NCBI GenBank assembly: GCA_964423345.1
Contig: CAYREV010000003.1
Location: 1 to 64,000 of the forward strand
Reading direction: 5' to 3'
Source of the DNA: CAYREV01 sp964423345
GTDB lineage: Bacteria; Bacteroidota; Rhodothermia; Balneolales; Balneolaceae
Length of the DNA: 64,000 nucleotides
Part shown: positions 14,145 to 23,495 of the stretch, in pieces
Layout: each line of letters opens with the position of its first letter
Numbering within the stretch: the first letter of the stretch is position 1
The notes under the pieces: model-generated
Told to the model about the DNA's origin: nothing
Database searches by the model: none
What the model saw: the letters and a program-made list of their open reading frames with translations, nothing else
Program-made: the position numbers and the translations under genes

Positions 14145-15627
14145 GTCGCAGGTAATTTCGCTGGCCGTTGACCCCCGGGCGGTATGGGCTTTTGCAGGCT
14201 ATCTGATGCTGCTGGTAGGCATCGGTATCTACTCCTCCCGCTTCTCTTCGGAAGGCATCAGCGAGTTTTTCATAGGGGGCCGCAAGATGAACCGTTTTGT
14301 AGTGGCCCTCTCGGCCGTCGTCTCGGGCCGGAGCGCCTGGCTGCTGCTCGGCGTGACGGGTATGGCCTATGCCCGGGGCGCCTCGGCGGTGTGGGCAGTT
14401 GTCGGCTATATCACGGTGGAGTTGTTTCTGTTCCTCTACTATGCGCGCCGGCTCAGAAACTTTTCCGAAGCCTACGACTGCATAACCATTCCTGACTTTT
14501 TTGCCGAGCGGTTTAATGACCATAACGGCCGCCTCCGGCTGCTGCTGGTGGCTGTATTCCTGATTTTCATGGTGGGGTATGTGTCGGCCCAGTTTGTTGC
14601 CGGCGGCAAGGCTTTTGCCTCCAGCTTCCATATCAGCCAAACAGAGGGGATCCTGCTTACCTCGGCCATCATCCTGCTCTATACGGTACTGGGAGGTTTC
14701 ATGGCCGTCAGCCTTACCGACATGTTCCAGGCCATTTTCATGATATTTGCCCTGGTGGTGATCCCCGCCATGGCCATCTACGATTTCGGGGGACTCCAGG
14801 CGGTACTCAACGAACTGCAGGGCATAGAGACGGGGATGGTCGATCCGCTGGCCCTCTCGGTGGGCGGACTGGCGGGATTCCTGGGTATCGGCCTGGGATC
14901 GCCGGGAAACCCCCATATCCTGACCCGCTATATGTCGATTGACGATGTAAACCAGCTTAAGTGGACGGCGGTGGTGGGCACGGTCTGGAATGTAGTGATG
15001 GCCTGGGGGGCCATCTTTATAGGGCTTGTGGGACGTGCCTATTTCCCCGAAACCGATATGCTGCCCGCCTCCGATACCGAAAACCTATACCCGCTGCTGG
15101 CACAGCAACAGCTGCACCCGGTGATATTCGGTATTGTGGTAGCCTCCATATTTGCAGCCATAATGTCGACGGCCGACTCCCAGTTGCTAGTGGCGGCTTC
15201 GGCGGTGGTACGGGACGTATACGACCGCATCCTGAATAAAGAGACCGAAATTCCGCAGAAAAGGCTTGTACTGTACAGCCGTTTGGTGGTAGTAGTGCTG
15301 GTCGTTGCCGCCCTTGCCTTCGGACTGGTGGCCCAGGAGCTGGTTTTCTGGCTGGTGCTCTTTGCCTGGGCAGGGCTGGGAGCGGCCATAGGGCCCACCT
15401 CCATCCTGGCGCTATACTGGAAGGGTGCCACCAAGGCAGGCATAATTGCCGGCCTCCTTACGGGGACCTCGGTGACCATCATCTGGTATTATATTCCCAT
15501 GCTTAAAAACAGCCTGTATGAGCTCATCCCCGCTTTTTTCCTAAGCCTGCTGGCAACCTGGCTGGTAAGCCTTTTCACCCGGAAGCCGGACAATATCGAC
15601 GAAGTATTCATTGAGCTGGAGAAGTGA
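14137..15627 (+). CDS. Sodium:solute symporter (PutP/PanF-type, SSS family)
   Basis: A 496-residue inner-membrane symporter with about 13 transmembrane helices. Family marks are FFIGGRKMN after helix 1, the sodium-site region SGRSAWLLLGVTG in helix 2, GGFMAVSLTDMFQA, and GSPGNPHILTRYMS, closely matching the PutP block 'GQPHILARFMA'. That makes proline or another amino acid a reasonable substrate guess. The start is GTG at 14137, inside the last codons of a 32-residue membrane protein. A 21-base tandem repeat and an assembly gap follow. Confidence 0.9.
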   Translation: MDESQVISLAVDPRAVWAFAGYLMLLVGIGIYSSRFSSEGISEFFIGGRKMNRFVVALSAVVSGRSAWLLLGVTGMAYARGASAVWAVVGYITVELFLFLYYARRLRNFSEAYDCITIPDFFAERFNDHNGRLRLLLVAVFLIFMVGYVSAQFVAGGKAFASSFHISQTEGILLTSAIILLYTVLGGFMAVSLTDMFQAIFMIFALVVIPAMAIYDFGGLQAVLNELQGIETGMVDPLALSVGGLAGFLGIGLGSPGNPHILTRYMSIDDVNQLKWTAVVGTVWNVVMAWGAIFIGLVGRAYFPETDMLPASDTENLYPLLAQQQLHPVIFGIVVASIFAAIMSTADSQLLVAASAVVRDVYDRILNKETEIPQKRLVLYSRLVVVVLVVAALAFGLVAQELVFWLVLFAWAGLGAAIGPTSILALYWKGATKAGIIAGLLTGTSVTIIWYYIPMLKNSLYELIPAFFLSLLATWLVSLFTRKPDNIDEVFIELEK

Positions 15628-15633
15628 AAAGCA

Positions 15634-15774
15634 GTAGCAAGTAATAATTAGCAGGTAGCAAGTANNNNNNNNNNNNNNNNNNNNNNNNNNNNNNNNNNNN
15701 NNNNNNNNNNNNNNNNNNNNNNNNNNNNNNNNNNNNNNNNNNNNNNNNNNNNNNNNNNNNNNNNGTAGCAAGTA
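15634..15774. repeat. Tandem repeat around an assembly gap
   Basis: GTAGCAAGTA occurs at 15634-15643 and 15655-15664, a 21-base period, and again at 15765-15774 right after 100 N (15665-15764). Repeat copies on both sides of the gap suggest that the assembler collapsed a tandem array; its true length is unknown. The array lies in the symporter-glgB spacer. Confidence 0.7.
15665..15764. other. Assembly gap (100 N)
   Basis: A run of exactly 100 N, almost certainly a scaffold placeholder of nominal size. It interrupts only the intergenic tandem repeat. Confidence 0.97.
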
Positions 15775-15911
15775 GTAATTTGTAATTACTAAGAAGTGAG
15801 TGGAAGTGGGATATCGTCTCCTGTAAATATCTCATGTTTTGCGCTGCTATTGTGTTCTTAATGGCCTAACTGTTACATTAAAATCAAATATAACAAAACA
15901 GGGAGGGTCCT

Positions 15912-17765
15912 TTGGCGGACTTGCTTACGGATAAGGAGCGGGAGCTTTGGAACAGCGGAGGTTTTTATCGAGCCTATGAAAAGCTCGGCGCCCATTTAAC
16001 GACCGGTGGGGTCCGTTTTGCGGTGTGGGCCCCGCATGCCCATAGCGTCAGCGTTGTGGGAAGATTCAATAATTGGGACGGGCGACAGCATCCCATGGAG
16101 AAGGATCCCGAAACGGGTATATGGACGGCCGAAGTACCGGAAGCGGAACATTGGGAGCTGTACAAATATGAACTTAAAACCGGCCCGAACGCCCCTCCCT
16201 TCTTAAAGGCCGACCCTTTTGCTTTCTATTCGGAATTACGCCCCAAGAATGCTTCCATCGTATACGAGCTGGAGGGATATGACTGGAAGGATGAAGCATG
16301 GATGAATCGCCGGTCGTCGGTTCAGGAGTATGACCAGCCCATGTCGATCTACGAGGTGCACCTGGGTTCATGGAGACGCAAGGGGTGGGAGGACAACGAA
16401 TTTCTGACCTACCGCGAACTGGCCGACGAGCTGGTCCCCTATGTGAAAGAGCTGGGATTTACGCACATAGAACTGATGCCCGTATCGGAATATCCATTCG
16501 ATCCCTCGTGGGGTTACCAGGTAACCGGCTATTTTGCTCCCACCAGCCGCTACGGGGAGCCCAGTGACTTCATGCACTTTATCGATGCCTGCCACCGGGC
16601 GGGCATCGGTGTGATACTGGATTGGGTGCCGGGGCACTTTCCCAAAGATGAGCAGGCGCTGCAGATGTTTGACGGTACGGCACTTTTTGAACATGAACAC
16701 CCCTACCGGCGCGAGCAGAAAGACTGGGGCACCCATGTGTTCGACTACGGCAAGCCGGGCGTCAGGAGTTTCCTGCTGTCAAACGCGGCTTTCTGGTGTG
16801 AAAAATATCATATAGACGGATTGCGGGTAGACGCAGTGGCGTCCATGCTCTACCTCGACTATTCCCGCCAGGATGGTGAATGGATCCCCAACATCCACGG
16901 GGGGAATGAGAATATCGATGCCATTAATTTCCTGAAATCGGTAAACGGAACCCTGAACAGGGAATATCCCGGGGTGCTGACCATCGCCGAGGAGTCGACT
17001 TCATGGCCGGGTGTGACCCGGGCTGTTGAGGAAGACGGGCTGGGATTCGATTACAAATGGAATATGGGCTGGATGAACGACACCCTCAGCTATATGGAGA
17101 TGGATGTAAAGGGCAGGCTGAAAAATCCACGCAAGATTACATTTCCGATGGTTTATGCGATGCACGAAAAGTTTGTGCTTCCCTTGTCGCACGACGAGGT
17201 GGTGCACCTTAAAAAACCCCTGGCGTATAAAAGCCCGGGGCGGCATGAGCAGCAGTTTGCCAATCTGAGGCTGTTGTTTGCCTATATGTTCGGGCATCCC
17301 GGAAAAAAACTGCTGTTTATGGGAGGAGAGTTTGCCCAGACCAGCGAATGGTCGGAAGACCGGCCGCTGGACTGGCACCTGTTGCAGTACCCCCCTCACG
17401 AGGGGATGCAGCGGCTTGTATCGGACCTGCTCCATGTTTATAAGTCTGAAAAAGCGTTGTATGAACAGGATCTCCCCCACGAAAGCTTCGAGTGGATACA
17501 GCTGGGTGAAGAGTACGGGGCGCTGTTTTCTTTCCTTCGAAAGGCGGAGGATCCTTCCGACCACCTGTTTTTCATACTGAATTTCTCTGATGAAGAGATT
17601 TTCGATTTCCAGCCGGGGCCCTTCCGGGGAAGCCGGTATAAAATCCTTGTTAACACGGACTCGGCCTATTACGGGGGACAAAACAGGGGGTCGTTGAGTG
17701 AAGCTGACGAGGTGCAGGTGGCGGGTATCGCCCCCTATTCGGCCCTGGTATTGAAAGCCATATGA
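15912..17765 (+). CDS. glgB: 1,4-alpha-glucan branching enzyme
   Basis: A 617-residue GH13 enzyme that forms alpha-1,6 branches in glycogen. A CBM48 domain (about residues 25-110, FAVWAPHAHSVSVVGRFNNWDG) precedes the catalytic barrel. Active-site blocks are the Asp nucleophile in DGLRVDAVASMLYLDYSR, the Glu acid in IAEESTSWPGV and the stabilising Asp in LPLSHDEVVH. The start is TTG at 15912, preceded by GGGAGGG at 15901-15907. It lacks the second N-terminal CBM48 of the longest GlgB forms. The nearest glycogen-related neighbour is the half-length GT5 protein at 18766. Confidence 0.95.
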   Translation: MADLLTDKERELWNSGGFYRAYEKLGAHLTTGGVRFAVWAPHAHSVSVVGRFNNWDGRQHPMEKDPETGIWTAEVPEAEHWELYKYELKTGPNAPPFLKADPFAFYSELRPKNASIVYELEGYDWKDEAWMNRRSSVQEYDQPMSIYEVHLGSWRRKGWEDNEFLTYRELADELVPYVKELGFTHIELMPVSEYPFDPSWGYQVTGYFAPTSRYGEPSDFMHFIDACHRAGIGVILDWVPGHFPKDEQALQMFDGTALFEHEHPYRREQKDWGTHVFDYGKPGVRSFLLSNAAFWCEKYHIDGLRVDAVASMLYLDYSRQDGEWIPNIHGGNENIDAINFLKSVNGTLNREYPGVLTIAEESTSWPGVTRAVEEDGLGFDYKWNMGWMNDTLSYMEMDVKGRLKNPRKITFPMVYAMHEKFVLPLSHDEVVHLKKPLAYKSPGRHEQQFANLRLLFAYMFGHPGKKLLFMGGEFAQTSEWSEDRPLDWHLLQYPPHEGMQRLVSDLLHVYKSEKALYEQDLPHESFEWIQLGEEYGALFSFLRKAEDPSDHLFFILNFSDEEIFDFQPGPFRGSRYKILVNTDSAYYGGQNRGSLSEADEVQVAGIAPYSALVLKAI

Positions 17766-17846
17766 GCGGGTTGTGGCAGATATATTGATTTAATGATACA
17801 TTCAGGCGTTATTTGCAGCTCAATATATTTAAAAGTCGCAGCTAAC

Positions 17847-17877
17847 TTTATTAACAAGCTTCGATTTAGTATCTTTG
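17847..17877 (+). promoter_or_regulatory. Bacteroidota-type promoter for the ComA-like unit
   Basis: TATCTTTG (17870-17877) fits the Bacteroidota -7 consensus TAnnTTTG exactly, and TTTA (17847-17850), one base off TTTG, lies 19 bases upstream as the -33 element. Transcription would start near 17882, 25 bases before the ATG at 17908. The match is by eye. Confidence 0.55.
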
Positions 17878-17907
17878 ACCGTTTAATTTCTAAAAATAGG
17901 ATGTTCA

Positions 17908-18729
17908 ATGGCCTTTAAGCTTAATCATCTACCTAAGCGTACTGATAAACCCAGAGAAAAAGGCATGACGCTCGTCTTGGACAAGGGTTTGAGTGTTCGC
18001 CAGGTTGAGGATATTTGCGCCTCCAGTTCGGGATACATTGATATTGTGAAGCTGGGCTGGGGAACCAGTTATGTAACCCAGAATCTTGAAGATAAGCTTT
18101 CCGTTTATTCCAATGCGGATATACCCGTTTATTTCGGGGGAACCCTTTTTGAGGCATATGTCCTCCGCGATCAGCTGGATGCCTATATGAAGCTGCTCGA
18201 CCGCTTTAAGATTCGTCATGCCGAAGTATCCAACGGGACGATCTGGCTCTCCGAGCAACGCAAGCTTGAAATTATTAATAAGATGAGCCAGCATTTTACC
18301 ATCCTGTCCGAAATAGGGAGTAAAAACCCCAACGATATCATCCCTCCCTACAAGTGGGTTAAGATGATAGAAAACGAGCTGGAAGCAGGAGCCTGGAAAA
18401 TCATTTGCGAGGCTCGTGAAAGCGGTACGGTGGGGGTATTCAGGCCCAATGGCGAAGTCCGCTCCGGACTTATAGATGAGATTGCCGACCAGATTTCGGT
18501 TGACAACCTTATCTTTGAGACGCCCCGGAAAGAACAGCAGGTATGGTTTATCAAAAAATTCGGAAGTAACGTTAATCTGGGAAATGTACAGCCTACCGAA
18601 GTTATTCCCGTTGAAACGTTAAGGCTTGGACTGCGAAGTGACACGCTGTTTGATTTCTATTCTTTCGACGACAGTGAAATGGATCAGCTTTATATCGATG
18701 ACAAGGAGCAGGAACAGTCCGACGAATAA
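17908..18729 (+). CDS. Phosphosulfolactate synthase (ComA)-like protein
   Basis: A 273-residue TIM-barrel protein of the ComA family, whose founding member adds sulfite to phosphoenolpyruvate to give (R)-phosphosulfolactate. Visible family features are KPREKGMTLVLDKGLS, YIDIVKLGWGTSYV, YFGGTLFEAYV, EVSNGTIWLS and ILSEIGSKN. The C terminus has an acidic tail. No other coenzyme M or sulfolactate genes are nearby, and plant relatives (HSA32) have a heat-tolerance role, so the reaction here is uncertain. It heads a colinear set with the half-length GT5, DUF4270, porin and TPR genes. Confidence 0.85.
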   Translation: MAFKLNHLPKRTDKPREKGMTLVLDKGLSVRQVEDICASSSGYIDIVKLGWGTSYVTQNLEDKLSVYSNADIPVYFGGTLFEAYVLRDQLDAYMKLLDRFKIRHAEVSNGTIWLSEQRKLEIINKMSQHFTILSEIGSKNPNDIIPPYKWVKMIENELEAGAWKIICEARESGTVGVFRPNGEVRSGLIDEIADQISVDNLIFETPRKEQQVWFIKKFGSNVNLGNVQPTEVIPVETLRLGLRSDTLFDFYSFDDSEMDQLYIDDKEQEQSDE

Positions 18730-18765
18730 CGTGAAAATCTTAATGAAGTCATTCCACTATAATTT

Positions 18766-19581
18766 ATGAAAGTATTATACGCTGCCGCTGAAATTTCTCC
18801 GTTTGCCCGTATGACCAATACCGCCGATCTATTGCGGTTTTTGCCGGCCTCATTGCAGGACAAAGGGTATGAAATACGCATACTTCTGCCTAAATACGGT
18901 ACGATCAACGACCGAAGGAACCGGCTGCACGAGGTTATTCGCCTTTCCGGCATCGAGGTTGAGATAGGTGATGAGATTGAAAGCATGCGGATCAAGGTTG
19001 CCAGTATACCGAATGCGAAGCTGCAGGTGTACTTCCTCGATAACGACAAGTTTTTTGAACGCAAGGCTCTTTTTACCAAGCCCGATTCCGACGAGCATTA
19101 TGAAGATAATGACGAACGGATAGTTTTCTACAATAAAGGAGTGCTTGAAACAGTTATGAAGCTTGGTTGGGAGCCCGACATCATTCATTGCCATGATTGG
19201 CCGTCGGGATTGATACCTTTCCTGGTTAAAGGGCCCTATCGTGATGTAGAGTTGTTCAAGGACACGCAACTGGTATATAACATCCACCATCCTGAAAACC
19301 ACGGTATCTTTGACGAAAGCCTGCTTGACCTGGTGAACCTTCCCGGCGATATAGATCGGGATGAGCTGGTCAGGGACGGGAAGGTAGATCTCAGGCGACT
19401 GGGCCTTATGTTCAGTGATCATGTGGTGACCGGTAACCAGCTTAAAGACCAGCTGGCCGATGAATTTAAGGAGCTTGATATTAAGCCGACCAAAATTCAG
19501 GGGTCACCCGAAATGGTTTCGGAAAAATTTGCCGAATATTATGACGAGATCGCCGGAACCGATGAAGATGAAGAAGAATAA
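18766..19581 (+). CDS. Glycogen/starch synthase N-terminal (GT5) domain protein
   Basis: A 271-residue protein matching only the N-terminal Rossmann half of GT5 glycogen synthases: MKVLYAAAEISPFAR at the start, VLLPKYG-like ILLPKYGTIN, and DIIHCHDWPSGLIPF for the acceptor side. The usual KTGGLADV loop is replaced by MTNTADLLRFLP, so the ADP-glucose-contacting Lys-Thr-Gly-Gly is gone, and the C-terminal donor-binding half is absent. It ends in an acidic tail (DEDEEE). Similar half-length proteins occur in Bacteroidota as intact genes, so this is probably not a recent truncation. Synthase activity is doubtful. Confidence 0.85.
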   Translation: MKVLYAAAEISPFARMTNTADLLRFLPASLQDKGYEIRILLPKYGTINDRRNRLHEVIRLSGIEVEIGDEIESMRIKVASIPNAKLQVYFLDNDKFFERKALFTKPDSDEHYEDNDERIVFYNKGVLETVMKLGWEPDIIHCHDWPSGLIPFLVKGPYRDVELFKDTQLVYNIHHPENHGIFDESLLDLVNLPGDIDRDELVRDGKVDLRRLGLMFSDHVVTGNQLKDQLADEFKELDIKPTKIQGSPEMVSEKFAEYYDEIAGTDEDEEE

Positions 19582-19615
19582 CAATTTTTAATTTCTTGAA
19601 TTTAGTGGTATTACG

Positions 19616-20854
19616 TTGCAGGATATAAACACTGTTGCACGAAACAACGCAACGGCTTATCAGCTTCTCTCCGTTGTTTTATTTTGTTTAATTCTTATTG
19701 TCGGTTGTGAAGAACCCGGTTCCGTCGGAAGCGGTTTTGTCGATTCCAGCACGGAACTCAACATCGATACCCTTCAGGTATCCAATATCACCACCGACTC
19801 ATTTGTGCCCTTCACGGGGACCCTCGAAAATATGTCGGCCGGCAGGTTTGAGGATCCCGTATTTGGCGACGTGGATACATGGTCTATCATAAAGCCTGCC
19901 CTGCCGCGGGCCACTTCCACTAATATAAAGGAAGGAGCCGATATGATTCTCCGGTTGCTGGTTGACCAGGGCAACATCTATGGCGACACCCTTTCCACAC
20001 TCGATTTCGACCTGGTGGAAATTGACGAGATCTGGCGCAGCCGGGCGAGAAAATTAAACGATGATATCAAGCTCACCCAAAACGTAGTGGGTTCCTTTAG
20101 CGTAGGCGAGGAAGATACCATCAATGTGCAGCTTGATACTGAATGGGTGGACCGGTATGTCAGTTACTATGAGGCGGTAAGCGCCAACCGAGACTCCCTG
20201 TACCGCTATGATTTTCACGGACTGGCAATTGTACCGCAAAATTCCGGCAAAATTGTCCCTTTTAAACCGGCACCCTCCAATTTCTTTGTCAGCGAAGCCA
20301 CCAGCGACACTACCACCGATACCACCTTTGTAAATTTATCGGAATGGGCCTTCAGCCTGGACCGCAGTAATGAAAGCCCGCCCCCTTCCGGGACAATAAA
20401 GGCGATAAGCACCTTTGAAGAAATGCTGCGCTTTGAGATGGATCTGGAATCGGAGGCGCTGGGAACAAGGAATATATCGAGGGTGGAGCTCGTCTTCTTC
20501 CAGAATAACGCTGCCCTGGAAAATTCCATGGATCAGGTATCTGCAAATGCCGACCGCCCTTCAGCCTCGTCGGCGGCGCTGTATTCAGCAAAAGAAAAGG
20601 AGCTTCCGGCAGCCATTGAACAAGGCAGCCCCCTTGATGTGGTACCCCTGAATGAGGATGGGTCCTATCGATTTGACATCACGAATTTTACCAACGGTGC
20701 ACTGCAGGAGGGGGTTGAAGAAGACCTCTCTTTTTATCTTGTATTGAGATCAAATAACGGCATCGTTAGGTCGTCATTGATCTACACCAACGATGCCCCG
20801 GCCGAGGTGCGCCCGAAAATAATTGTTACTTCAACAAAATCTATCAACAACTAG
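19616..20854 (+). CDS. DUF4270-like outer-membrane/surface lipoprotein
   Basis: A 412-residue exported protein. From a TTG start at 19616 the hydrophobic segment LLSVVLFCLILIVGC gives a lipidation cysteine at residue 31, followed by EEPGSVGSGFVDSS. The body is beta-rich, Thr/Asp/Ser-rich and low in Lys, with FVPFTGTLENMSAGRFEDPVFGDVDTWSIIKP typical of DUF4270. In Bacteroidota DUF4270 genes commonly sit beside the half-length glycogen synthase, as here. Function unknown. A TTG start is needed, as no in-frame ATG precedes the signal. Confidence 0.75.
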   Translation: MQDINTVARNNATAYQLLSVVLFCLILIVGCEEPGSVGSGFVDSSTELNIDTLQVSNITTDSFVPFTGTLENMSAGRFEDPVFGDVDTWSIIKPALPRATSTNIKEGADMILRLLVDQGNIYGDTLSTLDFDLVEIDEIWRSRARKLNDDIKLTQNVVGSFSVGEEDTINVQLDTEWVDRYVSYYEAVSANRDSLYRYDFHGLAIVPQNSGKIVPFKPAPSNFFVSEATSDTTTDTTFVNLSEWAFSLDRSNESPPPSGTIKAISTFEEMLRFEMDLESEALGTRNISRVELVFFQNNAALENSMDQVSANADRPSASSAALYSAKEKELPAAIEQGSPLDVVPLNEDGSYRFDITNFTNGALQEGVEEDLSFYLVLRSNNGIVRSSLIYTNDAPAEVRPKIIVTSTKSINN

Positions 20855-20856
20855 CA

Positions 20857-22170
20857 TTGAGAAAATTACTTCCCATAGCGGCAGCATTAATACTGCTTGG
20901 AACCACAGGAGCCTTTGCACAGTCTGAAGAAGCTAAGGCCAGCAACGGCAGCATATATTCGAGTATTGGCATGGGTATTCCCATCGACCTGCGCAGTTCT
21001 GCAGCGGGGGGCATGGGGTTGACCGGCGTGTCGTTTTCAGAGTCTTATGTCCCGGGCATGGCCAATCCGGCCCAGTGGGGAAGCACGGTATACGGAATGG
21101 CCTCGGGAGGGTTAACGCTTCGAAATCTAAAGGCCACCGATTTTCAATCGTCGGCAACGACGACCGCCTTTACGGCCGACTATTTTCAGCTTCAGCTGCC
21201 GGTGGTTCGCGGCAAGGTTGGCGTATCTGCTTCCGTAGCCCCGCTGACCGATCACTCATACACTTTTATTGAAACCAAATCACGCCTTATTCAAAATGGC
21301 GGGGTGGTCGATACCCTGAACTATCAATCCAGCAATATCGGTAACGGCGGCGTAAACATGCTGGAGCTGGGTTTCGGGTGGAAGATAAATTCCAATATTT
21401 CGGTTGGCTACGCGGGCTCACTGGTTTTTGCTTCACTCGACAATAGCTTTAATACCTTTTTTGATGATCCGAGGCTTGACCCGGTGATCTTTCTCCGGCA
21501 GGCCAGCGGCTTGGGATTCGGAAACCGCCTGGGCGTGCAGCTCAATGTTGAAAATGTTTTGCGGGAAAACGACCGGGTACATGCCGGTGTTTCCGTAATG
21601 TTTCCTGTGTCGCTGGACATGGAGAAGGTGGAGGAAACCGACCGTCAGCTTCCTTCCGGCGCTATTAAGACCCTCGTATTAAACCAGGGTAACGGATTGG
21701 GAGAGGGAGATATAAATCTTCCCATGACATTGAATGGCGGTATAACCTATCAACCCGGTTCCGTATTCTCGGTAACGGCGGAGGGTTTGTACCAGGAATG
21801 GTCGCAATTTTCCACAAGCTACAGTGTTTCGGACCCCCAGAAGCTTACAGACCGCTATAAAATGGGTATGGGATTTAGATATTTTCCTTACATTAAGGGT
21901 TCGGACAAGTTTTTTTCCAAGTTCAAGTACCGGTTGGGGGCATCATACGACGCAGGTCACCTAAAACTGAACGGTCGAAGAGTTGAAACACTTATGGTTT
22001 CTCTCGGCCTCGGTATTATTTCTCCCCGGTCGAACTCCTCGGTGGATATCAATTTTGAATACGGGGTGAGGGGCACACAGGCTCAAAATCTCGTAAAAGA
22101 GAGGATATGGGGGATCAAGTTATCCCTGAACCTGGCTGAACTGATGTTTTACCGGCCTAAACTTCAATAA
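20857..22170 (+). CDS. FadL/PorV-like outer-membrane beta-barrel protein
   Basis: A 437-residue protein with a cleavable signal (RKLLPIAAALILLGTTGAFAQ) and many alternating beta strands ending in an aromatic residue region (LNLAELMFYRPKLQ). The early block IDLRSSAAGGMGLTGVSFSESYVPGMANPAQWG is characteristic of FadL/PorV-like barrels of Bacteroidota. It should sit in the outer membrane; roles in this family are hydrophobic-substrate uptake or type IX secretion shuttle function, and neither can be chosen from sequence. The start is TTG, 2 bases after the DUF4270 stop, implying tight co-expression. Confidence 0.8.
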   Translation: MRKLLPIAAALILLGTTGAFAQSEEAKASNGSIYSSIGMGIPIDLRSSAAGGMGLTGVSFSESYVPGMANPAQWGSTVYGMASGGLTLRNLKATDFQSSATTTAFTADYFQLQLPVVRGKVGVSASVAPLTDHSYTFIETKSRLIQNGGVVDTLNYQSSNIGNGGVNMLELGFGWKINSNISVGYAGSLVFASLDNSFNTFFDDPRLDPVIFLRQASGLGFGNRLGVQLNVENVLRENDRVHAGVSVMFPVSLDMEKVEETDRQLPSGAIKTLVLNQGNGLGEGDINLPMTLNGGITYQPGSVFSVTAEGLYQEWSQFSTSYSVSDPQKLTDRYKMGMGFRYFPYIKGSDKFFSKFKYRLGASYDAGHLKLNGRRVETLMVSLGLGIISPRSNSSVDINFEYGVRGTQAQNLVKERIWGIKLSLNLAELMFYRPKLQ

Positions 22171-22225
22171 AATAAATAGGCGTTTTCTTAGTTTTAACTA
22201 TGAACCATCTATAAACTTCGGAAAG

Positions 22226-23420
22226 ATGAAAAAATTAATCATTATAGCGGCACTCGTTTTCCTGAGCAGCACCCTGTTGCAGGCTCAAAGCAAGATATCT
22301 CCTCCTGACGGGCTGCCTGAAGCCGCTGCATATTCAATATTTTACGAAAACTATAAAAACAAGAACTACAAGAGTGCCATACGCTATGGCCGCTGGATAT
22401 GGAAGGGCATGCCTAAAACCATCCAGGGATATTCAGGCTTTGACCTGGAAAAAAACCTGGGACGCCTGGTAAAATCCTATTCTGACNNNNNNNNNNNNNN
22501 NNNNNNNNNNNNNNNNNNNNNNNNNNNNNNNNNNNNNNNNNNNNNNNNNNNNNNNNNNNNNNNNNNNNNNNNNNNNNNNNNNNNNNGAGGGTTATTACGT
22601 CCGGGTAATGATACAGCAGATGGTAGCGGACGGAGAAAAAGACAAGGCCCTCAAGTATATCGAGCAGGCATCGCCCCATGCTACCGACAAATTGGTGCAG
22701 TTCTTCGATGATACACGAAACCAGCTGTTTGATTCGCCCAAGGAGCGAATTGCATTTCTGGAGGGCAAGCTTGAGGCAAACCCGGAAGACCAGGAAATTA
22801 TGCGCGAGCTAAGGGACCTGTATGAAGAGCAGGAGATGATGGAAGAGGCTCAAAAGCTTAATCAGAAGCTTTATGAGATGGATCCCAGCTACGAAAACAC
22901 CAAGGCACTTGCCGACTTTGCGGTGAGAAACGCCACCTATAGCAATGCCGTTAAATATCTCAAGGAAGCGATCGACAAGGCGCCGGACGATGAGGCCAAA
23001 GCCAGGGTAGCTATGAAGCTTTCTGAAACATACCTGAATACGGAAAACCAACAGTCGGCCCGCAGGTATGCCCGCCAGGCTATTAACCTGGATTCCGACT
23101 GGGGACAACCGTACATCCAGATGGCTGCGATATATGCTCAGACTATCAACAGGTGTACCAGCGGAAGGAAGCTGGAGCGAACAGACCGGGCCGTATACTG
23201 GCTGGTACTGGATTACCTGAATAAGGCGAAACGCGTAGACAGTTCGGTTTCCAATACCTCAGACCGCCAGATTCAGTCGTATATCCCTGTCGCTCCCTCT
23301 GCCGAAGATATCTTCTTTACCAAGGAATGGGAAGAGGGAGATACCATTAAAGTGAACGGATCCCTGAACAGTTGCTACGGATGGATTAACGAGAGCACTA
23401 CCGTACGCAAAGTCAACTAG
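22226..23420 (+). CDS. Exported TPR protein, interrupted by an assembly gap
   Basis: The N-terminal part (22226-22486) encodes a signal peptide (KKLIIIAALVFLSSTLLQAQ) and the first TPR-like helices; the C-terminal part (22587-23420) continues with tetratricopeptide repeats (for example AKLNQKLYEMDPSYENTKALADF and the next repeats) and a closing domain with two cysteines. The halves lie in different frames across 100 N, which only means the gap size is nominal. The whole resembles periplasmic TPR proteins of Bacteroidota. It is the last gene of the 17908-23420 set and is followed by a hairpin at 23496. Confidence 0.8.
22487..22586. other. Assembly gap (100 N) inside the TPR gene
   Basis: Exactly 100 N replace an unknown length of the TPR protein gene. 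The reading frame shifts by one position across it, so the true length is not 100. Confidence 0.97.
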
Positions 23421-23495
23421 GGTTTGTTCCCGCAGAGCATTTGAAACTATATTTTAAATGTTCTCAAACATTTTTATCTTCTCTTATTGATTATC

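Noticed and set aside
18766..19615. Frameshift or early stop in the GT5 gene
   Set aside because: No GT1/GT5 C-terminal sequence is present in any frame downstream; the DUF4270 gene follows directly and half-length GT5 genes are known in Bacteroidota.
22226..23420. Frameshifted TPR pseudogene
   Set aside because: The change of frame occurs across 100 placeholder N, so it carries no information about the real gene.
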